NCBI GenBank assembly: GCA_016716265.1 | Contig: JADJWQ010000001.1 | Coordinates: forward strand, 2,604,001 to 2,668,000 | DNA: 64,000 nt | Source: Planctomycetota bacterium | GTDB lineage: Bacteria > Planctomycetota > UBA1135 > UBA2386 | Direction: 5' to 3' | Shown here: piece after piece, positions 15,341-24,239 of the stretch | How the letters are laid out: each line of letters begins with the position of its first letter | Numbering within the stretch: the stretch's first letter is position 1 | The notes under the pieces: model-generated | The model's input: only the letters and a program-made list of their open reading frames with translations | Databases searched by the model: none | What the model was told of the DNA's origin: nothing | Program-made: the position numbers and the translations under genes

Positions 15341-18085
15341 TCAGCGCGCGACCAGCCGGACCTCGCGGTCGCGCGTCAGCGCCTCGAGCCGGACCGGGTC
15401 GAACCCCGGCAGCTCGAAGGACACCGTGGTGTCGGCGTCGGTCACGACGAGCGCGACGCACCCGTCGGCATCGAGCGCGCGCAGCGAGAAGCTCGTCGAA
15501 CCGCCGGCCTCGGTCTGCAGCCACAGCTCGGCAGGCCAGCTGCCATCCGGCGCCCGGACCCGCAGGCGGACGATGCGCGGATCGGTGTCGAGGTCGACGA
15601 CCGGCACCACGAACGTGTCGTCACCGGCGCCGACCTGCACCGGGAACCGATGCAGCACGGTGCCGTCGCGGCGGGCGACGACCGCCAGCGTGTAGCTGCC
15701 GACCGGGACACCCGCGAAGCGGAACGAGCCGTCGGCGTCGATCGGTGCGGGTTCGACCTCGGCCCCGACCGCGTCGCGCGACGCGAGTCGGCACTCGACC
15801 TCGGGCTCGGCACCCCGGCAGGCGACCCGACCGACGACGGCGCGCGACGCGGGCCAGCTCAGCTCCAACCGGTCGCTGCCGATCGGCACGTCGTCGCGCA
15901 CGATGGGCGCCCGGTCGTCGCGCTCGACCACGATGCGGAACCGTGGCGACGCATCGAAGCCGTGGATCGCGAAGCGGCCATCGGCGCTGGTCAACGCGTC
16001 CGGCCCGTCGCTCTCGGCGTCGGCACCGTCCGCGGCGCGCGACGTGATCCGGACGCGCGCGCTCGCCACCGGCCGCCCACTGCCGTCGGTGACGCGACCC
16101 GCCACGAACAGCGGGAGCGGCCGCGCCCACGCCTCGAACGCCTGCAGCGGGACGCCCTCGGCCGCAGCGGGGAGCTGCAGCCGGGCGCCCAGCCGCGCGT
16201 CGTCGGTCGCGCCCGGCGGCGCGTCGACGACCAGCGTCAGCTCGACGTCCGCGGTCCCGGGCGGGCGGCGCAGACACAGGGTGCCGTCGCCGTCGAGCAC
16301 CGCGCGCTGGTCGTCCGCGCGCCCTCCCGCGATCTGCAGCCGCGCGACGACCGGCTGCCCGGCGAGCGGCGCACCGTCGGCATCGACGACGCGCACCGCG
16401 ATGCGCGGAACGTCGCCCGGTGCACGCACGGTCGCGTGCTCGGTCAGGCCGGGCCGGCGCGGCGACTCCGCGACGCCGGTCCACGTCTCGCAGTAGCCGT
16501 CAGCACGGACCGCGACGCGCCAGCTCCCGCCGACCCCGACCCGGACGAAGCGCGCCGCGCCGTCCACGACACGGGCGCGGGCGACCCGCTCGCCGCTCGG
16601 CGCGCCGGGCTCGTCGGCCGGTCGCTCGAGGAACAGCTCGCCCGCCGCCAGCGGCCGGCCCTGCGGATCGACGACGTCGATCATCAGCGCACCCGTCGGC
16701 GGCAGCCGGAGCTCGATCGGCGGAGCTCCATGCTGCGTCGCCGGCGCCGGCGCCGCGACCGGCGACCCGAGCGGCAGCGCGATCGCGACGCTCCCGTATT
16801 CGAGCCAGGCCGGCTCGGCGAACGGGATCGACATATGCAACGGCGCGCCCGACGCGGGGGTCTCGCCGTGCAGATAGACGTTCGGACCGAGCAGGTAGTC
16901 GACCGGGACGCCGCCGGCGGGCGCGCCCTCGGCGTCGAGGACCTGCACGACCACGACCGGCCGCGACCGCAGCTCGATCCGGGGACGCTCACCGCGGAGC
17001 TCGTCGACCTGCACGCCACAGCGGCCGTCACGCTCGCCGGCGGTCGCGGTCAGCGTGAAGGCTGCGCCGGCGTCCGCCGGTCGCGGGATGCGGGCGATGC
17101 CGCGGGCGTCGGCGCGCGTCATCGCCGTCACCGCCACGAGGAAGTCCGCGTAGGTGATCTCGCGCCGCTCGACGGCGGCCTCGAGCTCCCGCTGCTCGGG
17201 GCGCGGTGGAGCTCCGGCGTCGGTCCGGGCGAAGCGCACGACCGCGTCCGGGACCGGCGCGCCCGTCGCCGCGTCGACGACCTCGACCTCGAACGCCGCC
17301 ACGGCGGCCTCCGCGGCGGCCGGCATGGCGGGCGGGGCGAGCTCGGCCCGCGCACCCGTGCTCGACGCGGCGCGTTCCGCAGGCGCACCGGTCGTGCCGA
17401 TCGCGGCCGACCGCTCCTCCGCCCGCGGGGCGGGCGCCGCACGGTCCGGCCACGCGAGCCACGTCGCCGCGGCGGTCAGCGCGACCACGAGGCCCGCGAC
17501 CGCCAGGCGCACGCCGCCCGACGCGACCGGCGCGACCGGTGACGGCATGACCAGCGGCACGAGGGCCGCGACCCAGCCGGCGCGCCCGCCGTGCTCGCAG
17601 TCGAGCCGCTCGCGCAGCGCGGCGAGGCCGCGCTTCAGGCGGGTCTTCACCGTGTCGACGGGCACGCCGAGCCGCGCGGCGATCGCCCGCGGCGGCAGGT
17701 CCTCGAAGTAGCGCAGCAGGACGGCATCCCGCTGCGCCTCCGGCAGCTCGCGGACGGCCTGGATGACGCCCTGCTGGACCGCGATGCGCGCGACGGTCTC
17801 GGCGGTCGACGGCGCCTCCGCAGACCGCGCCGCGTGCGCTTCCCGCCGGCGCCGGCGCTGCTCGGCACGGCTGCGATTCGCCACCAGGTGGCGCGCGATC
17901 CCGGCGAGCCACGGTCGCAGCGCGCCGCGCACGCGGCCAGCGTCGGCGAGCGACGCCAGCACGGTGTCCTGGAACAGATCCTCGGCGCGGTCGGCGTCGC
18001 GGACGAGCTGCCGGCACAGCGCGCGCAGCCAGGCGGTCTCGGTGAGCAGGGCTTCCAACGTGAGTGGTCGGGCGATCGTCATCAT
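15341..18085 (-). CDS. ECF sigma factor fused to a membrane segment and carboxypeptidase-regulatory-like domains
   Basis: A 914-residue protein. Residues about 1-165 are a complete ECF sigma factor: region 2 with RDADRAEDLFQDTVLAS, and region 4 with LPEAQRDAVLLRYFEDLPP followed by the helix-turn-helix IAARLGVPVDTVKTRLKRGL. A single membrane helix (VRLAVAGLVVALTAAATWLAW, about 195-215) comes next, then about 700 residues of repeated beta-sandwiches with VTDGSGRPVASARVRI, VVDADGAPLAGQPVVA and VLDAEGAPAGGVPVDY, typical of carboxypeptidase-regulatory-like domains. The layout predicts a cytoplasmic sigma factor tethered to an outside or periplasmic sensor. No separate anti-sigma factor is adjacent. 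The ATG pair at 18085/18082 precedes TIARPLTLEALL. Confidence 0.88.
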   Translation of the reverse strand: MMTIARPLTLEALLTETAWLRALCRQLVRDADRAEDLFQDTVLASLADAGRVRGALRPWLAGIARHLVANRSRAEQRRRRREAHAARSAEAPSTAETVARIAVQQGVIQAVRELPEAQRDAVLLRYFEDLPPRAIAARLGVPVDTVKTRLKRGLAALRERLDCEHGGRAGWVAALVPLVMPSPVAPVASGGVRLAVAGLVVALTAAATWLAWPDRAAPAPRAEERSAAIGTTGAPAERAASSTGARAELAPPAMPAAAEAAVAAFEVEVVDAATGAPVPDAVVRFARTDAGAPPRPEQRELEAAVERREITYADFLVAVTAMTRADARGIARIPRPADAGAAFTLTATAGERDGRCGVQVDELRGERPRIELRSRPVVVVQVLDAEGAPAGGVPVDYLLGPNVYLHGETPASGAPLHMSIPFAEPAWLEYGSVAIALPLGSPVAAPAPATQHGAPPIELRLPPTGALMIDVVDPQGRPLAAGELFLERPADEPGAPSGERVARARVVDGAARFVRVGVGGSWRVAVRADGYCETWTGVAESPRRPGLTEHATVRAPGDVPRIAVRVVDADGAPLAGQPVVARLQIAGGRADDQRAVLDGDGTLCLRRPPGTADVELTLVVDAPPGATDDARLGARLQLPAAAEGVPLQAFEAWARPLPLFVAGRVTDGSGRPVASARVRITSRAADGADAESDGPDALTSADGRFAIHGFDASPRFRIVVERDDRAPIVRDDVPIGSDRLELSWPASRAVVGRVACRGAEPEVECRLASRDAVGAEVEPAPIDADGSFRFAGVPVGSYTLAVVARRDGTVLHRFPVQVGAGDDTFVVPVVDLDTDPRIVRLRVRAPDGSWPAELWLQTEAGGSTSFSLRALDADGCVALVVTDADTTVSFELPGFDPVRLEALTRDREVRLVAR

Positions 18086-18131
18086 GCCCCAGGGGGGTCG
18101 CCGGGACCGGATCGGGGTCACGGCCGGGCGC

Positions 18132-18142
18132 TACGATCCACG
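18132..18142 (+). promoter_or_regulatory. Candidate promoter element TACGATCCACG
   Basis: Identical to the 11-mer ahead of rtcB at 2718-2728. It lies 34 bases before the methyltransferase start, which has its own Shine-Dalgarno (GAGGAG, 8 bases before the ATG), so this transcript would carry a short leader. Confidence 0.35.
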
Positions 18143-18165
18143 GTCCCCACCGAGGAGCCCGCGCC

Positions 18166-19041
18166 ATGAACCGTGCGATCGTCGCGTTCTGCCTGCTGCT
18201 CTCCACCTCGGCCGCCGTCGCCCAGGACGAGCCCGGCCGCCGGCCGCCCGCGCCGCGCGAGCCGCTGCTCGACGTGCTCGACACCGACCACGACGGCAGC
18301 CTGTCCGCCGCGGAGATCGCGGCAGCGGGCACGTCGCTCGCCCGGCTCGACCGGGACGGCGACGGCGCGCTGTCGCCGCGCGAGCTGCCCCGCGCCGCCG
18401 CGCCCGGCCGCGACCGCCCGGCGCCCGCGCCGGCCACCGCGTCCCCCGAGCGCCCGCCGCTCGCCGCCGACGACGCGGAGCGGCGCGCGCTGGCGGTGCT
18501 CGACGAGCTCGACGCGAGTCGCCGCGGCAACATGAACGTCCCGCAGAACGACGGCCGCATGCTCCGCCTGCTGGTCGAGGCGGTCGGTGCGCAGAACGTC
18601 GTCGAGCTCGGCACGTCCAATGGCTATTCGGCGATCTGGATGGCGCTGGGCCTGCGCCACACCGAGGGCCACGTCACCACGCACGAGTTGGAGCCGCGCC
18701 GTGCGCAGGTCGCACGGGCGAATCTCGAGCGCGCCGGTGTCGCGGACCGCGTCACGATCGTCGTCGGCGACGCGCACGAGACCATCGCGCAGCTCGACAG
18801 CCCGATCGACCTCCTGTTCATCGACGCCGACAAGGACGGCTACCTCGACTACCTGCAGAAGCTCCGCGAGCGCGTGCGACCGGGCGGTCTGATCGTCGCC
18901 CACAACATGAGCCGCCCGCGCCCCGACCCGGCATTCCTGGAGGCCATCACGACCGATCCGGGGCTGGAGACGCTGTTCTTCCACCTGGACGACTCCGGCA
19001 TCGCCGTGACGCTGAAGAAGCGCACGGCGGCGGAGCGCTGA
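18166..19041 (+). CDS. Exported EF-hand/O-methyltransferase fusion
   Basis: A 291-residue protein. A signal peptide (CLLLSTSAAVAQ) is followed by two EF-hand-like calcium loops, DTDHDGSLSAAEI and DRDGDGALSPREL, a Pro/Ala-rich linker, and a class I SAM-dependent O-methyltransferase domain (about 105-290). The latter shows VVELGTSNGYSAIWMA (SAM site), HELEPRRAQVARANL, GDAHETI and LLFIDADKDGY (metal/catalytic loop), as in catechol/caffeoyl-CoA-type methyltransferases. Export of a SAM-dependent enzyme is odd, because SAM is cytosolic; the planctomycete periplasm or a retained signal anchor could explain it. Start fixed by GAGGAG and the signal peptide. It is divergent from the sigma-factor fusion. 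Confidence 0.85.
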   Translation: MNRAIVAFCLLLSTSAAVAQDEPGRRPPAPREPLLDVLDTDHDGSLSAAEIAAAGTSLARLDRDGDGALSPRELPRAAAPGRDRPAPAPATASPERPPLAADDAERRALAVLDELDASRRGNMNVPQNDGRMLRLLVEAVGAQNVVELGTSNGYSAIWMALGLRHTEGHVTTHELEPRRAQVARANLERAGVADRVTIVVGDAHETIAQLDSPIDLLFIDADKDGYLDYLQKLRERVRPGGLIVAHNMSRPRPDPAFLEAITTDPGLETLFFHLDDSGIAVTLKKRTAAER

Positions 19042-19092
19042 AAGCGGGCCCGTTCGTCCTCCGCCCACGCCGCAGCGCAAGCGACCGCCGAC

Positions 19093-19126
19093 CGGACGGC
19101 CGTCCGAACGGCCGTCCGAACGGCCG
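19093..19126. repeat. Nested palindromes and 12-bp tandem repeat
   Basis: CGGACGGCCGTCCG (19093-19106) is a perfect 14-base palindrome. The unit ACGGCCGTCCGA occurs at 19096-19107 and 19108-19119 and begins again at 19120. The run lies between two rightward genes and could form a hairpin that acts as a terminator, or bind a dimeric regulator of the next gene. Confidence 0.55.
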
Positions 19127-19202
19127 CTCCGGATTCCGCGAACGCGAGGTGGCGCCGCGTCGCTGCCCTCTGGAACCCCGTTCCATCGAGGGGCAACCGA
19201 CC

Positions 19203-20237
19203 ATGCGCAGCTTCATCACTCCGACCTTCCTGGCGCTGCTCGCACCGCTCGCGGTCGCGCAGACGACCACGGTGTTCCCGACCGAGTGGACCAACACCGC
19301 AGGCGACACCTACAGCAACCGCCTCCCGTTCTCGAATGGAATCTCCCGGACCCAGTTCCTCTACGAGTCCGCGTTCCTGCCGATCACGACCAACCACCAG
19401 ATCACCGACGTGGGCTTCCGGCAGGACAACAACACCGCGTCCACCGGCAAGTCGATCCAGCTCGCCATCTACATGGGGAGCACGACGTTCACTGCCGACA
19501 CGGTGACGAGCAACTTCGCCAACAACTACAACGGCGCCACGGCCAGGACGCTGGTGTTCGGCCCGGCGATCGTCGCCCTGCCGAGCTTCCAGACGCAGTC
19601 GAACCTCGCTCCCGTCACGATCCATCTGACGACGCCGTACACGTTCCATCGGAACGAGAACCTGCTGGTCGAGTACGTGATCACGGCCAACAACAACGCC
19701 AACCTCGCGTTCGACTACTACCTCGACCAGGGCGGCTACCTGTCCACCGTCACGAGCTTCGGCACCGGTTGCCAGAGCTCGGCGGGCCAGGTGCCGCTGC
19801 TCAACGGGTCTCCTTCCTACGTGAACGGCAGCCTCGCCTTCAGCCTGTCCCGCGCGCCGGGCAGCAGCCTGGTCTGGCTCAACATGGACTTCCTGTCCTC
19901 GCCGCCGATCGACGCCACACCGTTCGGCGCCCCCGGCTGCACCGTCTACGTGCCGCCGCGGATCGCGGTCGCGTCACAGGGCAGTCCCGGCGGCTCCGCA
20001 TACTGGGGATTCCAGATCCCCCTCGACCGCTCGCTCACCGGCGTCTCGGTGTTCGCCCAGGCCCTGATCTACGACCTGTTCGCCAACAACCTCGGGTTCG
20101 TAATGAGCAACGGGGTCCGGACCGACGTCGGTGCGTATCCCTGGGCCACATCGATCTTCGCGACCGGCAGCGCCACCGCCACCACCGGCTCGGTCTATCG
20201 CAACAACGTTCCGATCTCCCGCTTCGTGTGGAACTGA
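19203..20237 (+). CDS. Secreted protein of the planctomycete C-terminal-domain family
   Basis: A 344-residue exported protein (signal peptide MRSFITPTFLALLAPLAVAQ). Residues 25-210 form a beta-rich domain with TQFLYESAFLP, ITDVGFRQDN, LTTPYTFHRNENLLVEYVI and SFGTGCQSSAG. The C-terminal domain has PFGAPGCTVYV, PLDRSLTGVSVFAQALIYD and LGFVMSNGV. Asn- and Thr-rich regions suggest an extracellular surface. The decayed gene at 51632-52564 is a relic of a close relative. It precedes the ECF sigma/kinase pair by 30 bases and could be transcribed with it. No enzymatic function is visible. Confidence 0.8.
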   Translation: MRSFITPTFLALLAPLAVAQTTTVFPTEWTNTAGDTYSNRLPFSNGISRTQFLYESAFLPITTNHQITDVGFRQDNNTASTGKSIQLAIYMGSTTFTADTVTSNFANNYNGATARTLVFGPAIVALPSFQTQSNLAPVTIHLTTPYTFHRNENLLVEYVITANNNANLAFDYYLDQGGYLSTVTSFGTGCQSSAGQVPLLNGSPSYVNGSLAFSLSRAPGSSLVWLNMDFLSSPPIDATPFGAPGCTVYVPPRIAVASQGSPGGSAYWGFQIPLDRSLTGVSVFAQALIYDLFANNLGFVMSNGVRTDVGAYPWATSIFATGSATATTGSVYRNNVPISRFVWN

Positions 20238-20267
20238 TACGAGTGCATTGATGTCCGAGGGCGGCCC

Positions 20268-20867
20268 ATGAAGGACGACCTCCGCAACACGATCTTCGCA
20301 GCGCGGTCGGGCGACCGTGCTGCGTTCGATTCCCTGTTCGCGCGCCACCTGCCCGCGCTGCAGGCGTTCCTGCGCTGCAAGGTCGACGGCGCGCTCGCCG
20401 AGAAGGAGTCGATCCGCGACCTTGCGCAGTCGGTGTGTCGCGAGGTGTTGCAGGATCTCGCCGAATGGGAGTACCGCGGCGAGGAGGCGTTCCGCGGCTG
20501 GCTGTTCCTGCAGGCGACCCGCAAGATCGTCGACCGCTACCGCTACTACAAGCGCGCCCGCCGGGAGGCCTCGCGCGAAGAGCCGCTGCCGGCCGACGAC
20601 GACGCCGAGCTGCTCCAGGAGTACGCGTCGCTGTGCACGCCGAGCCGGCACGCCGAGGGGAGCGAGCAACTCGCCCGCATCGAGAGTGCGATGCACCGCC
20701 TGCCCGAGAACCAGCGTGAGGCGGTGCTGCTGTCGCGCCTCGGCGGCGTGCCGTACGCCGACATCTCGAGGCAGCTCGGCACCACCGAATCCGCTGTTCG
20801 CGGCCTGGTCGCGCGCGGGCTGGCACGGCTGGCCGAGCTGCTGCGGCAGGGCTCCGCCGAGCCCTGA
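20268..20867 (+). CDS. ECF-type RNA polymerase sigma factor paired with a Ser/Thr kinase
   Basis: A 199-residue sigma-70 family protein. Region 2 covers DRAAFDSLFARHLPALQAFL through EAFRGWLFLQATRKIVDRYR; region 4 has MHRLPENQREAVLLSRLGG and the helix-turn-helix YADISRQLGTTESAVRGLV. GAGGG sits 6 bases before the ATG. It is followed 36 bases later by a transmembrane Ser/Thr kinase gene. Sigma/kinase pairs like this are frequent in Planctomycetota, where phosphorylation is thought to replace anti-sigma control. The target regulon is unknown. Confidence 0.9.
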   Translation: MKDDLRNTIFAARSGDRAAFDSLFARHLPALQAFLRCKVDGALAEKESIRDLAQSVCREVLQDLAEWEYRGEEAFRGWLFLQATRKIVDRYRYYKRARREASREEPLPADDDAELLQEYASLCTPSRHAEGSEQLARIESAMHRLPENQREAVLLSRLGGVPYADISRQLGTTESAVRGLVARGLARLAELLRQGSAEP

Positions 20868-20903
20868 GCGGAGTTCGGGGCGGGGCGAGATAATCCGGCC
20901 TCG

Positions 20904-23900
20904 ATGAGCTCCACGGACCCGAATCCGTCCGATCCCGCCGACCCGGTCGCGGACCTCGTCGCTCGCGTGATCCTCGCGCTCGAGTGCGACGGGCGGGCCG
21001 CAGCCGATGCGCTGCTGGACGCCGAGCCCCGACACGCGGCCGCCGCGCGGGTCCGCCTCGACGCGCTCCGGGCAGCCGGAATGCTCCGCGACGCGGACGA
21101 TGCGCCGCCCGCGCGCATCGGCCCGTTCCGCATCCTCGAGCGGCTCGGCCGTGGTGGCATGGGCGAGGTGTTCCTCGCCGAGCAGCGGGAGCCGGTGCAG
21201 CGACGCATCGCGCTCAAGGTGGTCCGTGCGGGGATGGACTCCCGCGAGGTGCTCGCGCGATTCGCAGCGGAGCGGCAGACCCTGGCGTTGTTCGACCACC
21301 CCAACATCGCCAAGGTGCTCGACGCCGGCATGACCGCGGACGGTCGCCCGTATCTCGCGATGGAATACGTGCCCGGCCAGCCGATCACGAAGTACTGCGA
21401 CGAGCGCGGATTGAACACGGAGCAGCGCGTGTCGTTGTTCACGGACGTGTGCGAGACGATCCAGCACGCACACCAACACGGTATTCTCCACCGCGATCTG
21501 AAGCCGTCGAACATCCTGGTCGTCGACCGCGGCAACGAGCCGTGGCCGAAGATCATCGACTTCGGCGTGGCCAAATCGACGCAAGGACGCCTCGCCGAGC
21601 ACACGCTGTACACCGAGGTCGGCCGGCTCCTCGGCACTCCGGAGTACATGAGCCCCGAGCAGGCGCAGAATCGGGTCACGCTCGACACGCGTACGGATGT
21701 GTACTCGCTCGGTGCGGTCCTGTACGAGCTGCTGACCGGCAGCCTGCCGATCGACTCGGCGCGCCTGCGGACCGTGGGACAGGGCGAGATGGAGCGGATC
21801 CTGCTCGAGGAGGAGCCGCCGACGCCGAGCACGCGCATCAGCACGTTGGGGGAATCGGCGGGCGACGTCGCCGCGCGGCGCCGCACCGATCCGGGGGCCT
21901 TGCGACGCCGCCTACGCGGGGATCTCGACTGGATCACCATGAAGGCGCTCGAGCGTGACCGCAACCGGCGCTACGCGAGCGCCGATGCGCTGGCCGCCGA
22001 CCTGAAGCGCCACCTCGCGTTCGAGCCGGTCACCGCCGGACCACCCGGTGCCTGGTATCGACTGTCTCGCTTCGCACGCCGGCACCGCGCGGCATCGCTC
22101 GCGGCGGTATCGATCGTCGCCGCTCTGCTGATCGGCCTGATCCTCAGCATCTCGTTCTGGCGCGAGGCGCGCGTCGCGCAGCTCCGGGAGGCGGCGGCCC
22201 GCGCGGAGGCCGAGGACGCGTTCGAGGCCGCGATCCGCGCGGCCGACGAGATCCTGGTCGAGGTCGGCGGCGACCGGCTACGCCGCTTCGCCGGCCTCGC
22301 CGAGGAGCGTCGCCGCCTGCTGGACGGTGGACTGGCGTTCTGCCGGTCGGTCGTCGACCGGCTGCCGGCCGGTTCGCGCCACGAATCGGCCCTCGGCCTC
22401 GTGCAATCCCGGATCGCGTGGTTCCAGTCCGAGCTCGGTCTCGACGAACAGGCGCTGGCGACGCTGGATGCGATCCGGTTCCCCCCCGGCGAGGGCGACG
22501 ACGTATTGGAGCTCCGCATCGCGGCCGGAGGGGTGCGCGGACTCGTCTGCGAGAAGGTCGGCGACCGTCAGGGTGCGCTCGCCGGACGCCGGAGCGCGGT
22601 CGAGGCGGCCCACGCGCTGGCAGCGCGCCATCCGGGGAGTGCTCGCGACGCGACGCGCGTCGCGACCGAGCTCGGCCGCCTCGCCCACGCGATGAGATCC
22701 GCCGACACCGCGGGCAACGAGACCGCCCTCCTCTACGAGGAGGCCGCCCGCACTGCACGTGAGCAGCTGGATCGGAGCGACATCGGGCCGCAGGGGCTAC
22801 CGGACCTCCTCCACGTTCTGGCGGACTACGCCGACTGGCTCGTCGAGCGCGGCGAGCCGACCCGTGCGAGAGACGTCCTCGATGCTCTCGAGAGCTACCT
22901 GCGGAGGTTCATCGAGCAGCTTCCCGACGACACGAGACTGCGCGAGCAGCTCGCACCGACGCTGGAATCCCGCGCCCACGCACTGACGCTGAGCGCCGAC
23001 TTCGACGCCGCGGAGAAGGACGCCCGTGAGGCGGTCGCGATCCGCGACGCGCTGGTGCGGCAGCTGCCCGGCGACCTGACCCAGAGCGCTGCACTGGCGG
23101 CCGCGAAAGCCACGCTGGCCAAGATCCTCATCAACGGCTTCCGCTACCGCGACGCGCTCGAGCTGTTGCGCGACGCCGTGGCGATCCACGAGCGCCGTCT
23201 CGCCATCGAACCCGACTCGGTACGAGTGAAGCTGGATCTGACGTGGATCCTGAGCGAGTTCGCCCAGGCCACGCTGGACTGGGCCGCGCTCAAACCCGAC
23301 CTGGCCCTCGACGAAGCGATCGCCTCGGCCGAGCGTGCCGAGGCGATCGCCGCCGGACTGACCGGTCGCGACGACCTCGATGCGCAGGGTGAGCACACGA
23401 TCGCCCGGCAGGAGTTCACGTCCAGTCAGCTCGCGGAGAAGCGTGGCGACCTGGACTCTGCCGCGGAGCACGTCGAGCGGGCGATCGCCGCGTCGGATCG
23501 CGCGATCGCCAGGCTCCCCGACCAGGTGCCGCTACAGATCGCGCGCATCGTCGAGCTGCGCGCGGCCGGTCGGATCCGGTTCGCCCAGGCCGACCCGACC
23601 GCGGCCGAGCGATATCTGGCCCGCGCAATCGAGGCGGAGGACGGCCTCCGGGCCAAGGGCGTGCGCTACCTGGACTCCGACGGCCGGCTCCGGGACATCC
23701 TGATGATGTACGCGGACGCCTGCCTCGCGATCGACGACCTCGACGGCGCCGAGCGCGCGGTGACGCGCGGCGGGTCGCTGACTCCGGACCAGCCGATCAC
23801 GAGTCGGCTGGCCTGCCCCCGCTACCTGGCCATCGCGCGGAAGCTGGTCGATCCGACCGCGCGCGATCGCGTGCTCCGGCTCGCGCTGGAGTGCGCGACG

Positions 23901-24221
23901 ACGGCCCACGAGGTGCTGGTCGAACGGTTCTCGCAGGGGGGCGGGGCGCAGGGATTGTCGTATCAGATCACGCTGTACGACGTGCTCACTCAGCTCGCTG
24001 CGGTCCACGACGCGCGCGGCGAGACGTCCGAATGCGATCGCCTCGGTGAGCAGTTCGTGTCGATCGCACGAGCCCTGGCGAAGGACCCGGGCCGCGACCG
24101 GGACCGGGCGAGGCTCGCGGCCGCATACGAGCAGCTCATCGGCTACCGCGTCGCGCGCGGCGACATCGACGGCGCGAACGCACTGCGCGCTCGACAGGCG
24201 ACCGACCTCTCCGGGCGCTGA
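20904..24221 (+). CDS. Transmembrane Ser/Thr protein kinase with helical-repeat sensor region
   Basis: A 1105-residue protein. A 70-residue N-terminal region leads into a complete kinase domain: GRGGMGEVF (82-90), Lys105 in ALKVV, HRDLKPSN (196-203), DFGVAK (219-224) and GTPEYMSPEQA. A membrane helix (LAAVSIVAALLIGLILSI, about residue 400-417) separates it from about 680 residues of Ala/Arg/Glu-rich helical repeats resembling TPRs outside the kinase domain. It lies directly downstream of the ECF sigma gene, its probable partner. GATAAT at 20889-20894 lies 9 bases before the ATG and could give a separate leaderless transcript. The end is convergent with the next gene, with both stop codons inside one hairpin. 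Confidence 0.92.
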   Translation: MSSTDPNPSDPADPVADLVARVILALECDGRAAADALLDAEPRHAAAARVRLDALRAAGMLRDADDAPPARIGPFRILERLGRGGMGEVFLAEQREPVQRRIALKVVRAGMDSREVLARFAAERQTLALFDHPNIAKVLDAGMTADGRPYLAMEYVPGQPITKYCDERGLNTEQRVSLFTDVCETIQHAHQHGILHRDLKPSNILVVDRGNEPWPKIIDFGVAKSTQGRLAEHTLYTEVGRLLGTPEYMSPEQAQNRVTLDTRTDVYSLGAVLYELLTGSLPIDSARLRTVGQGEMERILLEEEPPTPSTRISTLGESAGDVAARRRTDPGALRRRLRGDLDWITMKALERDRNRRYASADALAADLKRHLAFEPVTAGPPGAWYRLSRFARRHRAASLAAVSIVAALLIGLILSISFWREARVAQLREAAARAEAEDAFEAAIRAADEILVEVGGDRLRRFAGLAEERRRLLDGGLAFCRSVVDRLPAGSRHESALGLVQSRIAWFQSELGLDEQALATLDAIRFPPGEGDDVLELRIAAGGVRGLVCEKVGDRQGALAGRRSAVEAAHALAARHPGSARDATRVATELGRLAHAMRSADTAGNETALLYEEAARTAREQLDRSDIGPQGLPDLLHVLADYADWLVERGEPTRARDVLDALESYLRRFIEQLPDDTRLREQLAPTLESRAHALTLSADFDAAEKDAREAVAIRDALVRQLPGDLTQSAALAAAKATLAKILINGFRYRDALELLRDAVAIHERRLAIEPDSVRVKLDLTWILSEFAQATLDWAALKPDLALDEAIASAERAEAIAAGLTGRDDLDAQGEHTIARQEFTSSQLAEKRGDLDSAAEHVERAIAASDRAIARLPDQVPLQIARIVELRAAGRIRFAQADPTAAERYLARAIEAEDGLRAKGVRYLDSDGRLRDILMMYADACLAIDDLDGAERAVTRGGSLTPDQPITSRLACPRYLAIARKLVDPTARDRVLRLALECATTAHEVLVERFSQGGGAQGLSYQITLYDVLTQLAAVHDARGETSECDRLGEQFVSIARALAKDPGRDRDRARLAAAYEQLIGYRVARGDIDGANALRARQATDLSGR

Positions 24222-24239
24222 CCCTGGCGAGCGTCAGCG
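24216..24239. terminator. Possible bidirectional terminator hairpin
   Basis: CGCTGAC (24216-24222) and GTCAGCG (24233-24239) can pair around a 10-base loop. The stop codons of the two convergent genes lie within the arms. There is no T-tract, so intrinsic termination is uncertain. Confidence 0.4.

Noticed and set aside
14819..17542. A 900-codon open frame on the plus strand opposite the sigma-factor fusion
   Set aside because: It is an Arg/Asp/Gly-rich shadow of a clearly real gene; GC-rich DNA has few stop codons by chance. The same applies to 191-2656 (+) and the upstream part of the frame that contains 38055-38288.
19093..19126. Short tandem repeats as a CRISPR array
   Set aside because: Units are 12 bases with no spacers and no cas genes in the window.
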